A DNA stretch of 49,175 bases, from positions 1-49,175 of the forward strand of contig MSGV01000028.1 of assembly GCA_001940845.1 (NCBI GenBank), in the 5' to 3' direction. The position numbers and the translations under genes are program-made. Shown piece after piece: positions 32,182 to 41,052 of the stretch (position 1 is the stretch's first letter; the number at the start of each line of letters is the position of its first letter). The DNA comes from Christensenellaceae bacterium Phil7 (GTDB taxonomy: Bacteria > Bacillota > Clostridia > Christensenellales > CAG-138). The notes below the pieces were generated by a model. That model worked only from the letters and a program-made list of their open reading frames with translations. It ran no database searches and was not told where the DNA came from.

Positions 32182-34512
32182 TCATTTTTGATCAAACACA
32201 AGCCTGCCCTCATCAATCCTGCATAGATATTCCTTATTCTTCAATATCCTGCCCTTAAGTATACCAAGGCTTATTCCATCCTCTATCCAATTGGCAATTG
32301 CCCGCTCCAATGCATGAGCATTGCTCCTCGCAAGCTCTGAACCCGCATTGTGAACTATATGGTCGATTATCGGAGCGTCAAAACATATCCGCATACCTCT
32401 TCTTTCCAGCTTTATTGCAAGCTCCTTCAGCAGCTTGTCTGCTACCCTGATTGCGGTTTTCTGATCCAGATTTTGCAATCTCACCTCTGAATTTAGCCTT
32501 GCAAGCAGATCTGAATTCACAACTCCCGAAAGGTTAATACCTTCTTCATCGCCATGGCTGCCAAAGCCGGCGGCCTTTGTTCTGATGATTCCTGCGGCAT
32601 TGACGGTAAAGACAAGAATGGAATTTCGAAAGCTTATGCGTCTGCCTCGCCCATCCGTCATTATTCCGCTCGCAAGTACGCTCGCAAACAAATTCTGTAT
32701 TTCATCACAGGCCGAATTTATGTTTTCAAGCAAAACCACCGCATACGGCTTCCGCCGCACTGCTTCCGTCAACCTTCCTCCTTCCTCCGAATCACGATAA
32801 CCGTTTGGGCTTCCTATGAGCGTAGTAAGCTTTCCCGGGTCTGAATAATCATTCATATCGAAACTCAGCACAGCATCCTCTCCAGGGAAAAGCTCAGAGG
32901 CCAGTGCATTAACTAGTGCAGTCTTTCCCGTTCCGGACTCACCGGAAAGCAGCAGCGAACAGAAAGGTCTCCCCTCCTCCGTCAAGCCTGCACTGCTTGC
33001 CCGTATTGCTCTTGCAATGCCTTTTATCGCAGACTCCTGTCCGAATATACTGGTATTCAACCTTGCTTCAAGCTCTGTAAGCCTGACCTGACCATTGCCA
33101 TTCAAGCTTTCCAATGATATACCCGTCAGTTCGCTAACGACCGCAGCCACATCGATACGCTCCACGCTCTTTCTATCGCCGCCCATCCTTGTGCGAGAAG
33201 CGGACTCATCCATCAAATCTATTGCTTTATCGGGCAAAAATCGTTCTGGTAAGCACCTTACCGAAAAACTAACGCAGGCTTCGATCGCCTCTTCGCTGAA
33301 GCATACCCCATGATGCAGCTCATACTTTGGGCATATGCCCCTCAGTATTTTTATCGCCTCCTCCTCAGTCGGCTCATTCACCATGATCTTTGAAAAACGG
33401 CGCTCCAATGCCGCATCCTTTTCTATATATTTTTTGTATTCATCAAGCGTTGTTGCACCGATCAGCCGCAGTCCTCCTCTTGCCAATGCGGGTTTCATTA
33501 TATTTGCAGCATCAACGCTGCCCTCTGCCGCACCTGCTCCAACGATTGTGTGGAGTTCATCTATAAACAAAATTATACTGCTGTTTAATTCATCAATGAT
33601 CGTCTTGAGCCGCTCTTCAAATTCACCTCGATACTTCGTTCCGGCAACCAGTGAACCGATCTCAAGCCTCATCAGACGAGCATCCTTTAGCTCATCCGGC
33701 ACATTTCCCTCTGCAATTCGTGCAGCAAGTCCCTCTACGACTGCTGATTTACCAACTCCTGGCTCACCAATAAGTACAGGATTGTTTTTGCTTCTTCGCA
33801 GCAGGGTCTGGATAACTCTATTCAATTCGCTCTCGCAGCCTATGAGAGGATCAAGCTTCCCTCGCTTTGCAAGCGAAACCAAATCCACCGTAAAACCATC
33901 CAGTACCGGCGTACTGCTTTCAAGACCATTCAAGCGCGGAATATTTTCTCTCATCCTCACCGGGGCACGAAGCTCATCTTCTATAAAACAATTGGTATTC
34001 AGTTCAGTCTGCGTATCCGCTCTGATACCTTCAGCAGCACTGTCAGAATTTATTTCTATCTTATGCCGTTCCCGCAGTGCAAATAGTTCATTCTCGGATG
34101 AAAGCATCCTGCGCATACCATCGGTGTCCGCTCCAATATAATCGAGTATTCGCGAACCGAAGCAATCCCTTTCACGCAGAAGTGCAAGTAAAATATGCCT
34201 CGTTCCGATCTCCTTTTCACGGCAGGATCTGGCTTCATAAAGTGAAAGCTCCAAAAGCTTTTTTGCTGCCATGGTATATCCGGAGCTATCGGTAAACCTA
34301 TGCCTGCCGCCTCCGACGAGCGTATCAATGTATGGAAGCGCAATGGCATCCGTCACGCCAAACTCTGTTAAGACATGAGCAGCCATACCTGCTCCCCTGA
34401 TAAGCCCCAGCAATATATGCTCTGAACCTATAAATCCATGATTCAGTTCTTCTGCAGCAAGTCCGGCGAGCTTTAACGCGGACAGAGCATTTCTGGTATA
34501 GTTATTGGCCAT
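32182..34512 (-). CDS. Divergent ClpC/ClpA-like AAA+ ATPase lacking the middle domain
   Basis: 776 residues. Two Clp-N repeats (about 1-140) begin with YTRNALSALKLAGLAAEELN. The first AAA module has Walker A GEPGVGKS (249-256), Walker B ILFIDELH (about 314-321) and a normal ERRF arginine region. ClpC proteins then have a coiled-coil middle domain of about 60 residues; here only some 10 residues (MGGDRKSVER) join to the next conserved block. The second module has Walker A GESGTGKT (524-531), but Walker B reads VVLLENINS (about 592-600) where DE is expected, replacing the catalytic pair by E596-N597. The protein is therefore probably a regulatory or scaffold paralogue rather than a full unfoldase. 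It sits between rodA and glycerate kinase. Confidence 0.85.
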   Translation of the reverse strand: MANNYTRNALSALKLAGLAAEELNHGFIGSEHILLGLIRGAGMAAHVLTEFGVTDAIALPYIDTLVGGGRHRFTDSSGYTMAAKKLLELSLYEARSCREKEIGTRHILLALLRERDCFGSRILDYIGADTDGMRRMLSSENELFALRERHKIEINSDSAAEGIRADTQTELNTNCFIEDELRAPVRMRENIPRLNGLESSTPVLDGFTVDLVSLAKRGKLDPLIGCESELNRVIQTLLRRSKNNPVLIGEPGVGKSAVVEGLAARIAEGNVPDELKDARLMRLEIGSLVAGTKYRGEFEERLKTIIDELNSSIILFIDELHTIVGAGAAEGSVDAANIMKPALARGGLRLIGATTLDEYKKYIEKDAALERRFSKIMVNEPTEEEAIKILRGICPKYELHHGVCFSEEAIEACVSFSVRCLPERFLPDKAIDLMDESASRTRMGGDRKSVERIDVAAVVSELTGISLESLNGNGQVRLTELEARLNTSIFGQESAIKGIARAIRASSAGLTEEGRPFCSLLLSGESGTGKTALVNALASELFPGEDAVLSFDMNDYSDPGKLTTLIGSPNGYRDSEEGGRLTEAVRRKPYAVVLLENINSACDEIQNLFASVLASGIMTDGRGRRISFRNSILVFTVNAAGIIRTKAAGFGSHGDEEGINLSGVVNSDLLARLNSEVRLQNLDQKTAIRVADKLLKELAIKLERRGMRICFDAPIIDHIVHNAGSELARSNAHALERAIANWIEDGISLGILKGRILKNKEYLCRIDEGRLVFDQK

Positions 34513-34539
34513 GCTGCTTATATCCCGTTTGATTGAATA

Positions 34540-35778
34540 TCATAGTAACGAATCCTCATCCTGCCCAGTGTATTTGGTTCTGCCGAACGCTCTGCTCGGA
34601 CGCAGCATATCAATATGCCTTGGCTTTATTGGTCTTCGCATATAGACATTCAGCACTATTCCAACTCCAATCAAATTCGTCAGCATATTCGATCCTCCAT
34701 AGCTGATGAATGGCAGCGGAATTCCCGTAACGGGCATAAGCCCCATTGTCATACCTATATTTTCAAACACATGCGCTATAAGCATTGCCGTTATACCGGC
34801 AACGAGCAGCGTTCCAAAATTATCCCTTGACTTATAGGCAATATATATCCACCGGAATATCAACGTAAAAAATACGATTATCAAAATGCTGCTGCCCACG
34901 AATCCTATTGCTTCCGTAATACCGCTGAATATGAAATCCGTATGTCTTGCCGGTATATAGCGAAGCTGGGCAAGCGTTTCCTCTCCAAAAAATCCCTTGC
35001 CCAAGAGCTGCCCCGAGCCGATAGCCATCTTAGATTTTGTCACATGATATTTTGCGTCATCGCTTGCATTCTCAGGGTTTAAAAATACGTCTATCCTATC
35101 CTTCTGTTTATCCGTCAGCACGAATTGATATGCAAGCACGACCCCGCCTCCACCAAACAATGCCGCAGCAATGATATATATCCATTTGATCCTTGCAATG
35201 AATAAGATGACTATCATTATAGCGAGTAGCACAAACGCTGTGCCATAATCCGGCTGAAGCACGATCAGCATAAATGGCAACATCGTTATGCCTACCGCAA
35301 GCAAGATATCCTTGAATCGCAGCAGCCTTCCATCTCGATCCATTGCTCCGGATACCACCTTCGCAAGCATGACTGTGAGAGCTATTTTGCTTAGCTCACC
35401 GGGCTGTATCGCACGTTCTATAGTATCGAACACGAACCAGCCCTGTGCACCACCGCGAACCTTCCCAAATACGAACAGCAGCGCAAGCAACCCTATTACA
35501 CCCCCATAGATATATAGAGAGAAGGTCTTAAGGATTGAATAATCAAAGACTATGACAAGAAGCAGGGCAGCAAAGCCTATCAAAAAATTCGTTATATGCT
35601 TCGTCAAATATTCCATGTTAAAGCGGCTCATATAATCCGTCAGCCCCTTTTCCGTGCCATCAAAAGGTGTTGCCATTACCGAGGCAAGCGCGATCGTTCC
35701 GAAGGCCACCAGTCCCAGTACTATAATGACCGTCAGCCAATCGATATGTTTAAAATGTTTTTTTTCGAATAAACTCAT
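34540..35778 (-). CDS. rodA: Rod-shape SEDS glycosyltransferase RodA
   Basis: 412 residues with about ten membrane helices. SEDS landmarks are VRGGAQGWFVF, IQPGELSKIALTVMLAK, the catalytic-region ILQPDYGTAFVLL-type segment (VLQPDYGTAF), IPARHTDFIFSGITEAIGFVG and the ending GIPLPFISYGGSNMLTNLIGVG. The QPDYGT and HTDFIFS wording favours RodA over FtsW. SEDS proteins polymerise lipid II into glycan strands with a partner class B PBP, not found here. An extra outside loop (about 36-60) separates helices 1 and 2. It lies 83 bp after pgi and 27 bp before the ClpC-like gene, suggesting co-transcription with the latter. Confidence 0.92.
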   Translation of the reverse strand: MSLFEKKHFKHIDWLTVIIVLGLVAFGTIALASVMATPFDGTEKGLTDYMSRFNMEYLTKHITNFLIGFAALLLVIVFDYSILKTFSLYIYGGVIGLLALLFVFGKVRGGAQGWFVFDTIERAIQPGELSKIALTVMLAKVVSGAMDRDGRLLRFKDILLAVGITMLPFMLIVLQPDYGTAFVLLAIMIVILFIARIKWIYIIAAALFGGGGVVLAYQFVLTDKQKDRIDVFLNPENASDDAKYHVTKSKMAIGSGQLLGKGFFGEETLAQLRYIPARHTDFIFSGITEAIGFVGSSILIIVFFTLIFRWIYIAYKSRDNFGTLLVAGITAMLIAHVFENIGMTMGLMPVTGIPLPFISYGGSNMLTNLIGVGIVLNVYMRRPIKPRHIDMLRPSRAFGRTKYTGQDEDSLL

Positions 35779-35861
35779 TAATTATTCTTCATCTTTCCTT
35801 CCCGAGCACGACTTAAAATAAGTTACAAGTAAAGACCTTATCCAAACCGTATCAGTGATAA

Positions 35862-37274
35862 CTAAATTATAAACCTGCTCTCCTTTGCTGCGGCATTTTT
35901 TAGCTCTTTCAGCTTATCATCATAGCCCTGCTTTCCGAGCAATGCGTAAGCTGCATTTTTACCTTCCTCTACTCCAGGCTGGTCAAAAGCATCGATGCCC
36001 AGCAGTTCGCCTGCGAATGCGGTCTGGAGCTCGAACAGCATGATAAGCTGCCCAATGGTAAATTCATTCACTTCCGGTATGCAGATGGTTTTGTTCATAT
36101 GCCCGCTTACGGTAACCGCATGCTCCGTTGCCATGCATTCCGCAGTTATAAGCTCGTTAAGCGTATGCCCCGAAAGAAATGCAACGCTTGGAATGGCATC
36201 AAATGAATGAGGTATCACATATTCACAGCGATATCTTTCAACCCTTAAAAATGTTATTGTTTTATCAAATGGACCATCCGTATAGATCTGAACCTGAGAA
36301 TGCTGATCGGTTACGCCAAGAGCTTTCACTGGAGTCTGGCCAAAGCGAATAACCCTCCCAGCCTCCTGTTTCTTCTTTCCAAGGGATTCAGCCCATAGCT
36401 GAGCATACCAATCGGCCATGAACTTGAGCGAATCAGCATATGGCATAAGCACTGAGATATTTGCACCGCTGCGCATAGCGAGCACTTCAAGCGCAGCGCA
36501 TACGAGTGCAGGATTCTTCATTACATCCTCAGCAGAGCAAAGTTCATCCATGAAAGCTGCTCCATCAAGCAGCTTTTCTATATCCGCCCCACATACACAA
36601 GCCGGCAGCAGTCCGACCGGGCAAAGCTCAGAAAATCTTCCGCCCACGCCATCCGGGACTATGAATGTGCGCAAACCATATTGTCTTGCAATTCCTATGA
36701 GGTTGCCCTTCTCCTTATCGGTAGTTGCAATGATATGCTCTTTTAATCCATCCTCACCGTAACGATCAAGCAGCAGCCTGGTTATTATCAAAAGCTGACT
36801 CATCGTTTCGCTCGTACTGCCAGATTTGGTGATGACATTGAATATAGTCCTATCCAAGTCAATGACGTCCAGCAGTGCACACATACGTTCGGGATCGATA
36901 TTATCCTCCACGTACAGCTTAGGGGCATTTCGCTTTGCTCTCGGCAGTTCATTATGGTGCAGATGACATAGTGCCTGGTGCAAAGCTATTGGGCCCAATG
37001 CACTGCCGCCTATTCCCAAGACCACAAAACATTCGCAGCTATTCCTGACCCATTCCGCAGTTTGTCTTATTGAATCAAGGTTTGCCCGTTCGCTCGTATG
37101 CAGCTTCCGCCAACGAAGTTCGGAGTGCTTGGCATTGACGCCTTCAAGCGCAGCTTCCATTTCGAGTCTCATAGCATCAAGAGCAGCCGGATCAATACCG
37201 TATTCTCCTACCGAAGTGGTAAGCATATTGTTATAATCCACACGAATACGCAATGTTTTATCGAATTCAGTCAT
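35862..37274 (-). CDS. pgi: Glucose-6-phosphate isomerase
   Basis: 470 residues. It interconverts glucose-6-phosphate and fructose-6-phosphate. Visible motifs are VLGIGGSALGPIAL, ITKSGSTSET, GGRFSELCPVGLLP, and the C-terminal signature GIDAFDQPGVEEGKNAAYAL that holds the catalytic lysine. The ATG at 37274 is chosen as the start, although GGGGAGG also lies near two upstream codons (37295-37283). It has its own consensus promoter and begins a possible pgi-rodA-clp transcription order. No anomalies are seen. Confidence 0.95.
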   Translation of the reverse strand: MTEFDKTLRIRVDYNNMLTTSVGEYGIDPAALDAMRLEMEAALEGVNAKHSELRWRKLHTSERANLDSIRQTAEWVRNSCECFVVLGIGGSALGPIALHQALCHLHHNELPRAKRNAPKLYVEDNIDPERMCALLDVIDLDRTIFNVITKSGSTSETMSQLLIITRLLLDRYGEDGLKEHIIATTDKEKGNLIGIARQYGLRTFIVPDGVGGRFSELCPVGLLPACVCGADIEKLLDGAAFMDELCSAEDVMKNPALVCAALEVLAMRSGANISVLMPYADSLKFMADWYAQLWAESLGKKKQEAGRVIRFGQTPVKALGVTDQHSQVQIYTDGPFDKTITFLRVERYRCEYVIPHSFDAIPSVAFLSGHTLNELITAECMATEHAVTVSGHMNKTICIPEVNEFTIGQLIMLFELQTAFAGELLGIDAFDQPGVEEGKNAAYALLGKQGYDDKLKELKNAAAKESRFII

Positions 37275-37306
37275 CAAAAGCATACACCTCCCCATGATAT
37301 GGGATA

Positions 37307-37335
37307 ATTATACCATATAGCCGGTCTGCGGTCAA
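37307..37335 (-). promoter_or_regulatory. Promoter for pgi
   Basis: On the minus strand TTGACC (37335-37330), 17 bp, TATAAT (37312-37307), about 30 nt before the start codon. Confidence 0.8.
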
Positions 37336-37378
37336 ATAAAACCAGTGTAATCATAGAAAAATCTTCCTATAGCATTTC

Positions 37379-37403
37379 GGCAGGGCGAAACTGCCGCCCT
37401 GCC
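37379..37403. terminator. GC hairpin between HIT and pgi
   Basis: A perfect 9-bp GGCAGGGCG stem (37379-37387 with 37395-37403). T-rich sequence follows on the plus side only (ATCATTTTTATCG). A weaker TGATGGG stem (37451-37457 with 37470-37476) lies nearer the HIT stop. Together they probably end the prmA cluster. Confidence 0.5.
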
Positions 37404-37493
37404 TGAATCATTTTTATCGATATTAGCTTTTGAAATTTTGACATTCATCATGATGGGACGAATCATCAACCCATCAAATGGGGGCTTCGCTCA

Positions 37494-37829
37494 TCAACCC
37501 GGAGGCCACTGCATACTGCGCCCGCCAAGGATATGAAAATGCAGATGCTTAACGCTCTGCTGCCCATCTTCGCCCGTATTGATTACGACACGGAAACCTT
37601 TTTCAGCTATCCCAAGCTCGGACGCAAGCTTCCTTGTGATGGTCTGCATGTATCCGAATGTATCAGAATCAATATCCATTATGCTTGCATAATGAGTTTT
37701 TGGAACAAGCAGAACATGTATCGGCGCCTGCGGCTCTATATCGCGAAACGCAAGCACGCGATCATCCTCATATACCTTATCCGAGGGTATTTCTCCCCGA
37801 ACAATCCTGCAAAAAATACAATCTTCCAT
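37494..37829 (-). CDS. HIT-family (HinT-like) nucleotide hydrolase
   Basis: 111 residues, the usual length. It opens with the zinc-type CIFCRIVRGEIPSDKVYEDD and closes with the histidine triad VKHLHFHILGG. The family removes AMP from adenylated amines; cellular substrates are mostly unknown. It follows mtaB by 14 bp and is the last gene of the prmA-rsmE-mtaB-HIT cluster found in many Bacillota. Confidence 0.92.
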   Translation of the reverse strand: MEDCIFCRIVRGEIPSDKVYEDDRVLAFRDIEPQAPIHVLLVPKTHYASIMDIDSDTFGYMQTITRKLASELGIAEKGFRVVINTGEDGQQSVKHLHFHILGGRSMQWPPG

Positions 37830-37843
37830 TTTTACCTCCTTTA

Positions 37844-39190
37844 TTATTCAACCGGCAAAGATTGAAGCTGATTCAATCTTGCCATAAGTCTCAATTCACC
37901 ATCCGGCAGCTCCTCAATGGACTCTACACTCGCTGAAACCATGGTGTTGGGCTGAACCCTATCTACAATTATAACTCTTGCATAGGTATCAGTACAGCCA
38001 ACCGAACAACCCTCCTCATTATCCTCTACCAATACGGTAACATTCTTCCCGATATAACGATTCAGAAATTCTCGTTCCAATCGCTTTCCCCTCGTGATAA
38101 GCTCCTTCGCACGCTCACCCTTCTCCGCATTGGTAAGCTGGTTTGGCATCTTATCCGCAATGGTTCCGCTGCGTCTCGAATATGGGAATATATGAACCTT
38201 CGAAAAGCCCACGCAATTCATAAATTCAAGCGTCTGTTCATGCTCCTCTCTGGTTTCTCCCGGAAAACCTGCAATGATATCGGTAGTAATAGCAAGCTCC
38301 TCTCCAAAGGCAATTCTAAGTTTTTCGCATAGAGCATAATATTCTTCCGCTGTATAGCCCCTCCTCATCCTGCTCAGCACTGTTGTCGAGCCACTTTGAA
38401 GCGAAAGATGAAATTGCTTGCAAATTCTTGCATTGTTCGCCAATCCTTCAATGATCTCGTCTGTCATCATATGCGGTTCCAGCGAACCAAGGCGTATACG
38501 TTTTATATTTTCAAACCCATCAAAGCAATCAAGTGCATCGAGAATATTGACTTCTCCCGACAGATCTCTGCCATAGCTCATCAGATGTATGCCGGTCAAG
38601 ACCACCTCTGCATAGCCCTCTGCATTCAGCTTCACCGCCTCATTGCGGATAGAAGCAAGGCTTCTTGAACGTATTGCCCCCCTTGCAAACGGTATAGCGC
38701 AGTAGGTACAAAACATATTGCAGCCATCCTGTATCTTGAGATAAGCCCTTGTGCGCCCTTCCCTAGCCGCAGACAGCTCTTCAAATTCATGCTCATGCAT
38801 CACATCCCTAACCAGCAGCTCCGGTTCATCATCAATCCTTTCAGTTTCAGAGAACAAAGATTTTACGATCTCAACTATTCTGCTCTTATCGCTGCTGCCG
38901 ATAACAGCATCTATCCCTGGAAGCTCACTAACCTGTTTCGGACTGCGCTGTGCAAAGCACCCGCAAGCGATAAGCTTCGCACTCTCGTTTAAGCGATGTG
39001 CCTTTGAAAGCATCTGCCTTGATTTGCGATCAGCGATATTCGTAACGGTACACGTATTGACTATACAAACATCCGCAGCCGCAGGATTATCTATAATCTC
39101 AAATCCCGCATCTGCAAGAAGCTCTGCCATAGCATCGCTTTCATATTGATTTACTCGGCAACCGAGTGTAATAAAGCAGCAGCGCATCAA
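37844..39190 (-). CDS. mtaB: tRNA t6A37 methylthiotransferase MtaB
   Basis: 448 residues. A radical SAM enzyme that converts t6A to ms2t6A at position 37. The N-terminal UPF0004 domain begins CCFITLGCRVNQYESDAM, with further cysteines in VNTCTVT and ACGCFAQR for the auxiliary cluster. The radical SAM motif is CNMFCTYCAIPFARG. The C-terminal TRAM domain includes YIGKNVTVLVED. LGCRVNQYE wording separates MtaB from MiaB and RimO. It overlaps the rsmE stop by 4 bp. It may start at either of two adjacent ATGs. Confidence 0.93.
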   Translation of the reverse strand: MMRCCFITLGCRVNQYESDAMAELLADAGFEIIDNPAAADVCIVNTCTVTNIADRKSRQMLSKAHRLNESAKLIACGCFAQRSPKQVSELPGIDAVIGSSDKSRIVEIVKSLFSETERIDDEPELLVRDVMHEHEFEELSAAREGRTRAYLKIQDGCNMFCTYCAIPFARGAIRSRSLASIRNEAVKLNAEGYAEVVLTGIHLMSYGRDLSGEVNILDALDCFDGFENIKRIRLGSLEPHMMTDEIIEGLANNARICKQFHLSLQSGSTTVLSRMRRGYTAEEYYALCEKLRIAFGEELAITTDIIAGFPGETREEHEQTLEFMNCVGFSKVHIFPYSRRSGTIADKMPNQLTNAEKGERAKELITRGKRLEREFLNRYIGKNVTVLVEDNEEGCSVGCTDTYARVIIVDRVQPNTMVSASVESIEELPDGELRLMARLNQLQSLPVE

Positions 39191-39930
39191 TCCTCCAGCT
39201 CATACATGAGCATTGCAAGCATCGCCATACCCGCCGTTTCCGTTCTGAGTATTCTTTTACCAAGGCTTACCGAATATGAATTTTTATTCGAATTCAAAAC
39301 AAAATTAACCTCTTCAAGCTCCAATCCTCCCTCCGGACCTATGAGCAAAGCAATGCTTTGAACAGGAGAATGGAGTTTTTCTCGCAACAGCGTCTTAAGC
39401 CCAAGCTCCTGCTCATTTTCATATGCGACAAGCACAAGATCAAACTGAGAGAAATCGCAATCGCGAAGTTCTTGAGTCTGTATTACCTCGGGAGCAATGC
39501 CACGCCCGCTCTGCTTTGCAGCCTCCTGTGATACTCTGTTATATCTAGCCAGCTTATTATCCTTCGTATCCGGCTTAACAACACAGCGTCTGCTGTTCAC
39601 AAGCCTCACCGAGTGAATCCCCAGCTCAACACATTTCTGAACTATGGTTTCAATCTTCCCGGCCTTTGGCAGGCATTGAAATAGCGTAACCTCAAGCTTT
39701 GGTTCTGCCGAACATTCCTGCTTTGCAAGTATTGAAAGGGTGATCTCATCCCTATCATAACCATCGATTTTTGCAAGATATTCCGTGCCATCGCCTGATA
39801 CAAGCAGGAGTTCATCCCCAGCCTTCATTCGCAGCACCGTCAATATATGCCTTGCCTCATCTCCTGACAGCACAAAGCCTTCTCCGATCTTAGGTATCGC
39901 TTGTGTAAAAAAACGACGCATATTCTCCAC
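39187..39930 (-). CDS. rsmE: 16S rRNA m3U1498 methyltransferase RsmE
   Basis: 247 residues, SPOUT fold. The N-terminal PUA-like part begins MRRFFTQ and contains HILTVLRMKAGDEL. The SPOUT knot motifs are LIGPEGGLELEEV and SLGKRILRTETAGMAMLAM. KAGKIETIVQKCVELGI is typical. The GTG start at 39930 has AAAGG five bases before it; the nearby ATG at 39921 is too close to the next site. It overlaps mtaB in ATGA and follows prmA by 8 bp. Confidence 0.93.
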   Translation of the reverse strand: MENMRRFFTQAIPKIGEGFVLSGDEARHILTVLRMKAGDELLLVSGDGTEYLAKIDGYDRDEITLSILAKQECSAEPKLEVTLFQCLPKAGKIETIVQKCVELGIHSVRLVNSRRCVVKPDTKDNKLARYNRVSQEAAKQSGRGIAPEVIQTQELRDCDFSQFDLVLVAYENEQELGLKTLLREKLHSPVQSIALLIGPEGGLELEEVNFVLNSNKNSYSVSLGKRILRTETAGMAMLAMLMYELED

Positions 39931-39938
39931 TCAATCCT

Positions 39939-40910
39939 TTATGCCTTCTTTGCAAGTATCGCGCGCCAATCCTCTCCCGAACGAATTTCCAGTATCTCCA
40001 TACCGTTTACGCTCAATGCACTCAAAACCTCATCTAGCCTATCATCGATGATTCCCGATGCAATAAATACCCCATCATCCTTCATCAAGCTTGGAATTAC
40101 AGGCGCAAAAGCGATTATTACATTTGCGACAATATTTGCCATAACCACATCATATTTCCGCTTTGAAACATCCCTTCTAAACGCCTCATCCTCAAGGATA
40201 TCACCATTTCTTATGAAATACTTATTCATATCAATGCCATTGAGCGCAGCGTTTTCGGCAGCAACCTTTGTAGCTACAGGATCGATATCAATGGCATAGG
40301 TTTCCGCCGCTCCCATAAGCGAAGCAGCAATGGACAGTATTCCACTTCCACAGCCTAGATCGGCTACGAGTTTGCCTGGCATGATGTTAGCTTCCAGCAA
40401 TTCAAGGCACATACGCGTAGTGTGATGGGTACCGGTTCCAAATGCCATACCCGGATCTATCCTTAGCACAGCACGGGCATTTCCATCCGGCACAGGTTCC
40501 CATGAAGGGCATACCAACAGCTTCTCGCCGACCGCCATGGGCTTAAAGTATGCCTTCCAGTTATTCGCCCAATCCTCCTCATCCACTGTTTTAATTTTGA
40601 TCTCAAGGCTTCCGGTTTCCATCCCCAGATCAAGAGCAAGCGCTTTAAGCTCCCGCATTGATTCTTCAATACGCTCTACCATGCCTTCATTTTCCGGGAC
40701 TGATGATATATAGGCCTGTACGGCAGGCTGTTTATTGAGCACGGTCTCCTCCGCATAATCCCAATATCTCTCTGCGGAATGCAGCAATGTATCAATCTCA
40801 TCATGCCCCTGAACTATATTGACCTGAGTTATTCCCAGCATATCAAGGCGTGCAAGTACGAGCTCAATACCCTCTTCACTCGTCTCGACCGTGATCTCCT
40901 TCCATTTCAT
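39939..40910 (-). CDS. prmA: Ribosomal protein L11 methyltransferase
   Basis: 323 residues. It trimethylates ribosomal protein L11. The N-terminal L11-binding domain (about 1-120) begins MKWKEITVETSEEGIELV and includes EDWANNWKAYFKP. The methyltransferase domain has IDPGMAFGTGTHHTTRMCLEL, DLGCGSGILSIAASLMGA and VMANIVANVI. GGAGG precedes the ATG. In many Bacillota this gene follows dnaJ; here it follows feoB across a terminator, so the heat-shock link is broken. Confidence 0.95.
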   Translation of the reverse strand: MKWKEITVETSEEGIELVLARLDMLGITQVNIVQGHDEIDTLLHSAERYWDYAEETVLNKQPAVQAYISSVPENEGMVERIEESMRELKALALDLGMETGSLEIKIKTVDEEDWANNWKAYFKPMAVGEKLLVCPSWEPVPDGNARAVLRIDPGMAFGTGTHHTTRMCLELLEANIMPGKLVADLGCGSGILSIAASLMGAAETYAIDIDPVATKVAAENAALNGIDMNKYFIRNGDILEDEAFRRDVSKRKYDVVMANIVANVIIAFAPVIPSLMKDDGVFIASGIIDDRLDEVLSALSVNGMEILEIRSGEDWRAILAKKA

Positions 40911-40934
40911 AAAAACCTCCGATTTATAGCAAAA

Positions 40935-40970
40935 GCCCGTTTAATGTAATGATTATACCATTAAACGGGC
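40935..40970 (-). terminator. Terminator of feoAB
   Basis: A perfect 12-bp stem (GCCCGTTTAATG, 40935-40946 with 40959-40970), followed on the minus strand by TTTTGCT. It lies 82 nt after the feoAB stop, just before prmA. Confidence 0.85.
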
Positions 40971-40980
40971 AATAAAACAA
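40952..40980 (-). promoter_or_regulatory. Possible prmA promoter inside the feoAB terminator
   Basis: On the minus strand TTGTTT (40980-40975), 17 bp, TATAAT (40957-40952), with the -10 box in the terminator loop. The leader would carry only half the hairpin. Confidence 0.45.
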
Positions 40981-41052
40981 GGGAACCACCGATGCATTGA
41001 TCGGCATTTCTCATTATTCATGGCAGCGTTCCTTATATGCAGCCGCTTCAGC

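Noticed and set aside
33335-34141. A 268-codon open frame opposite the ClpC-like gene
   Set aside because: Serine-rich translation typical of an antisense shadow; the Clp motifs on the minus strand are unambiguous.
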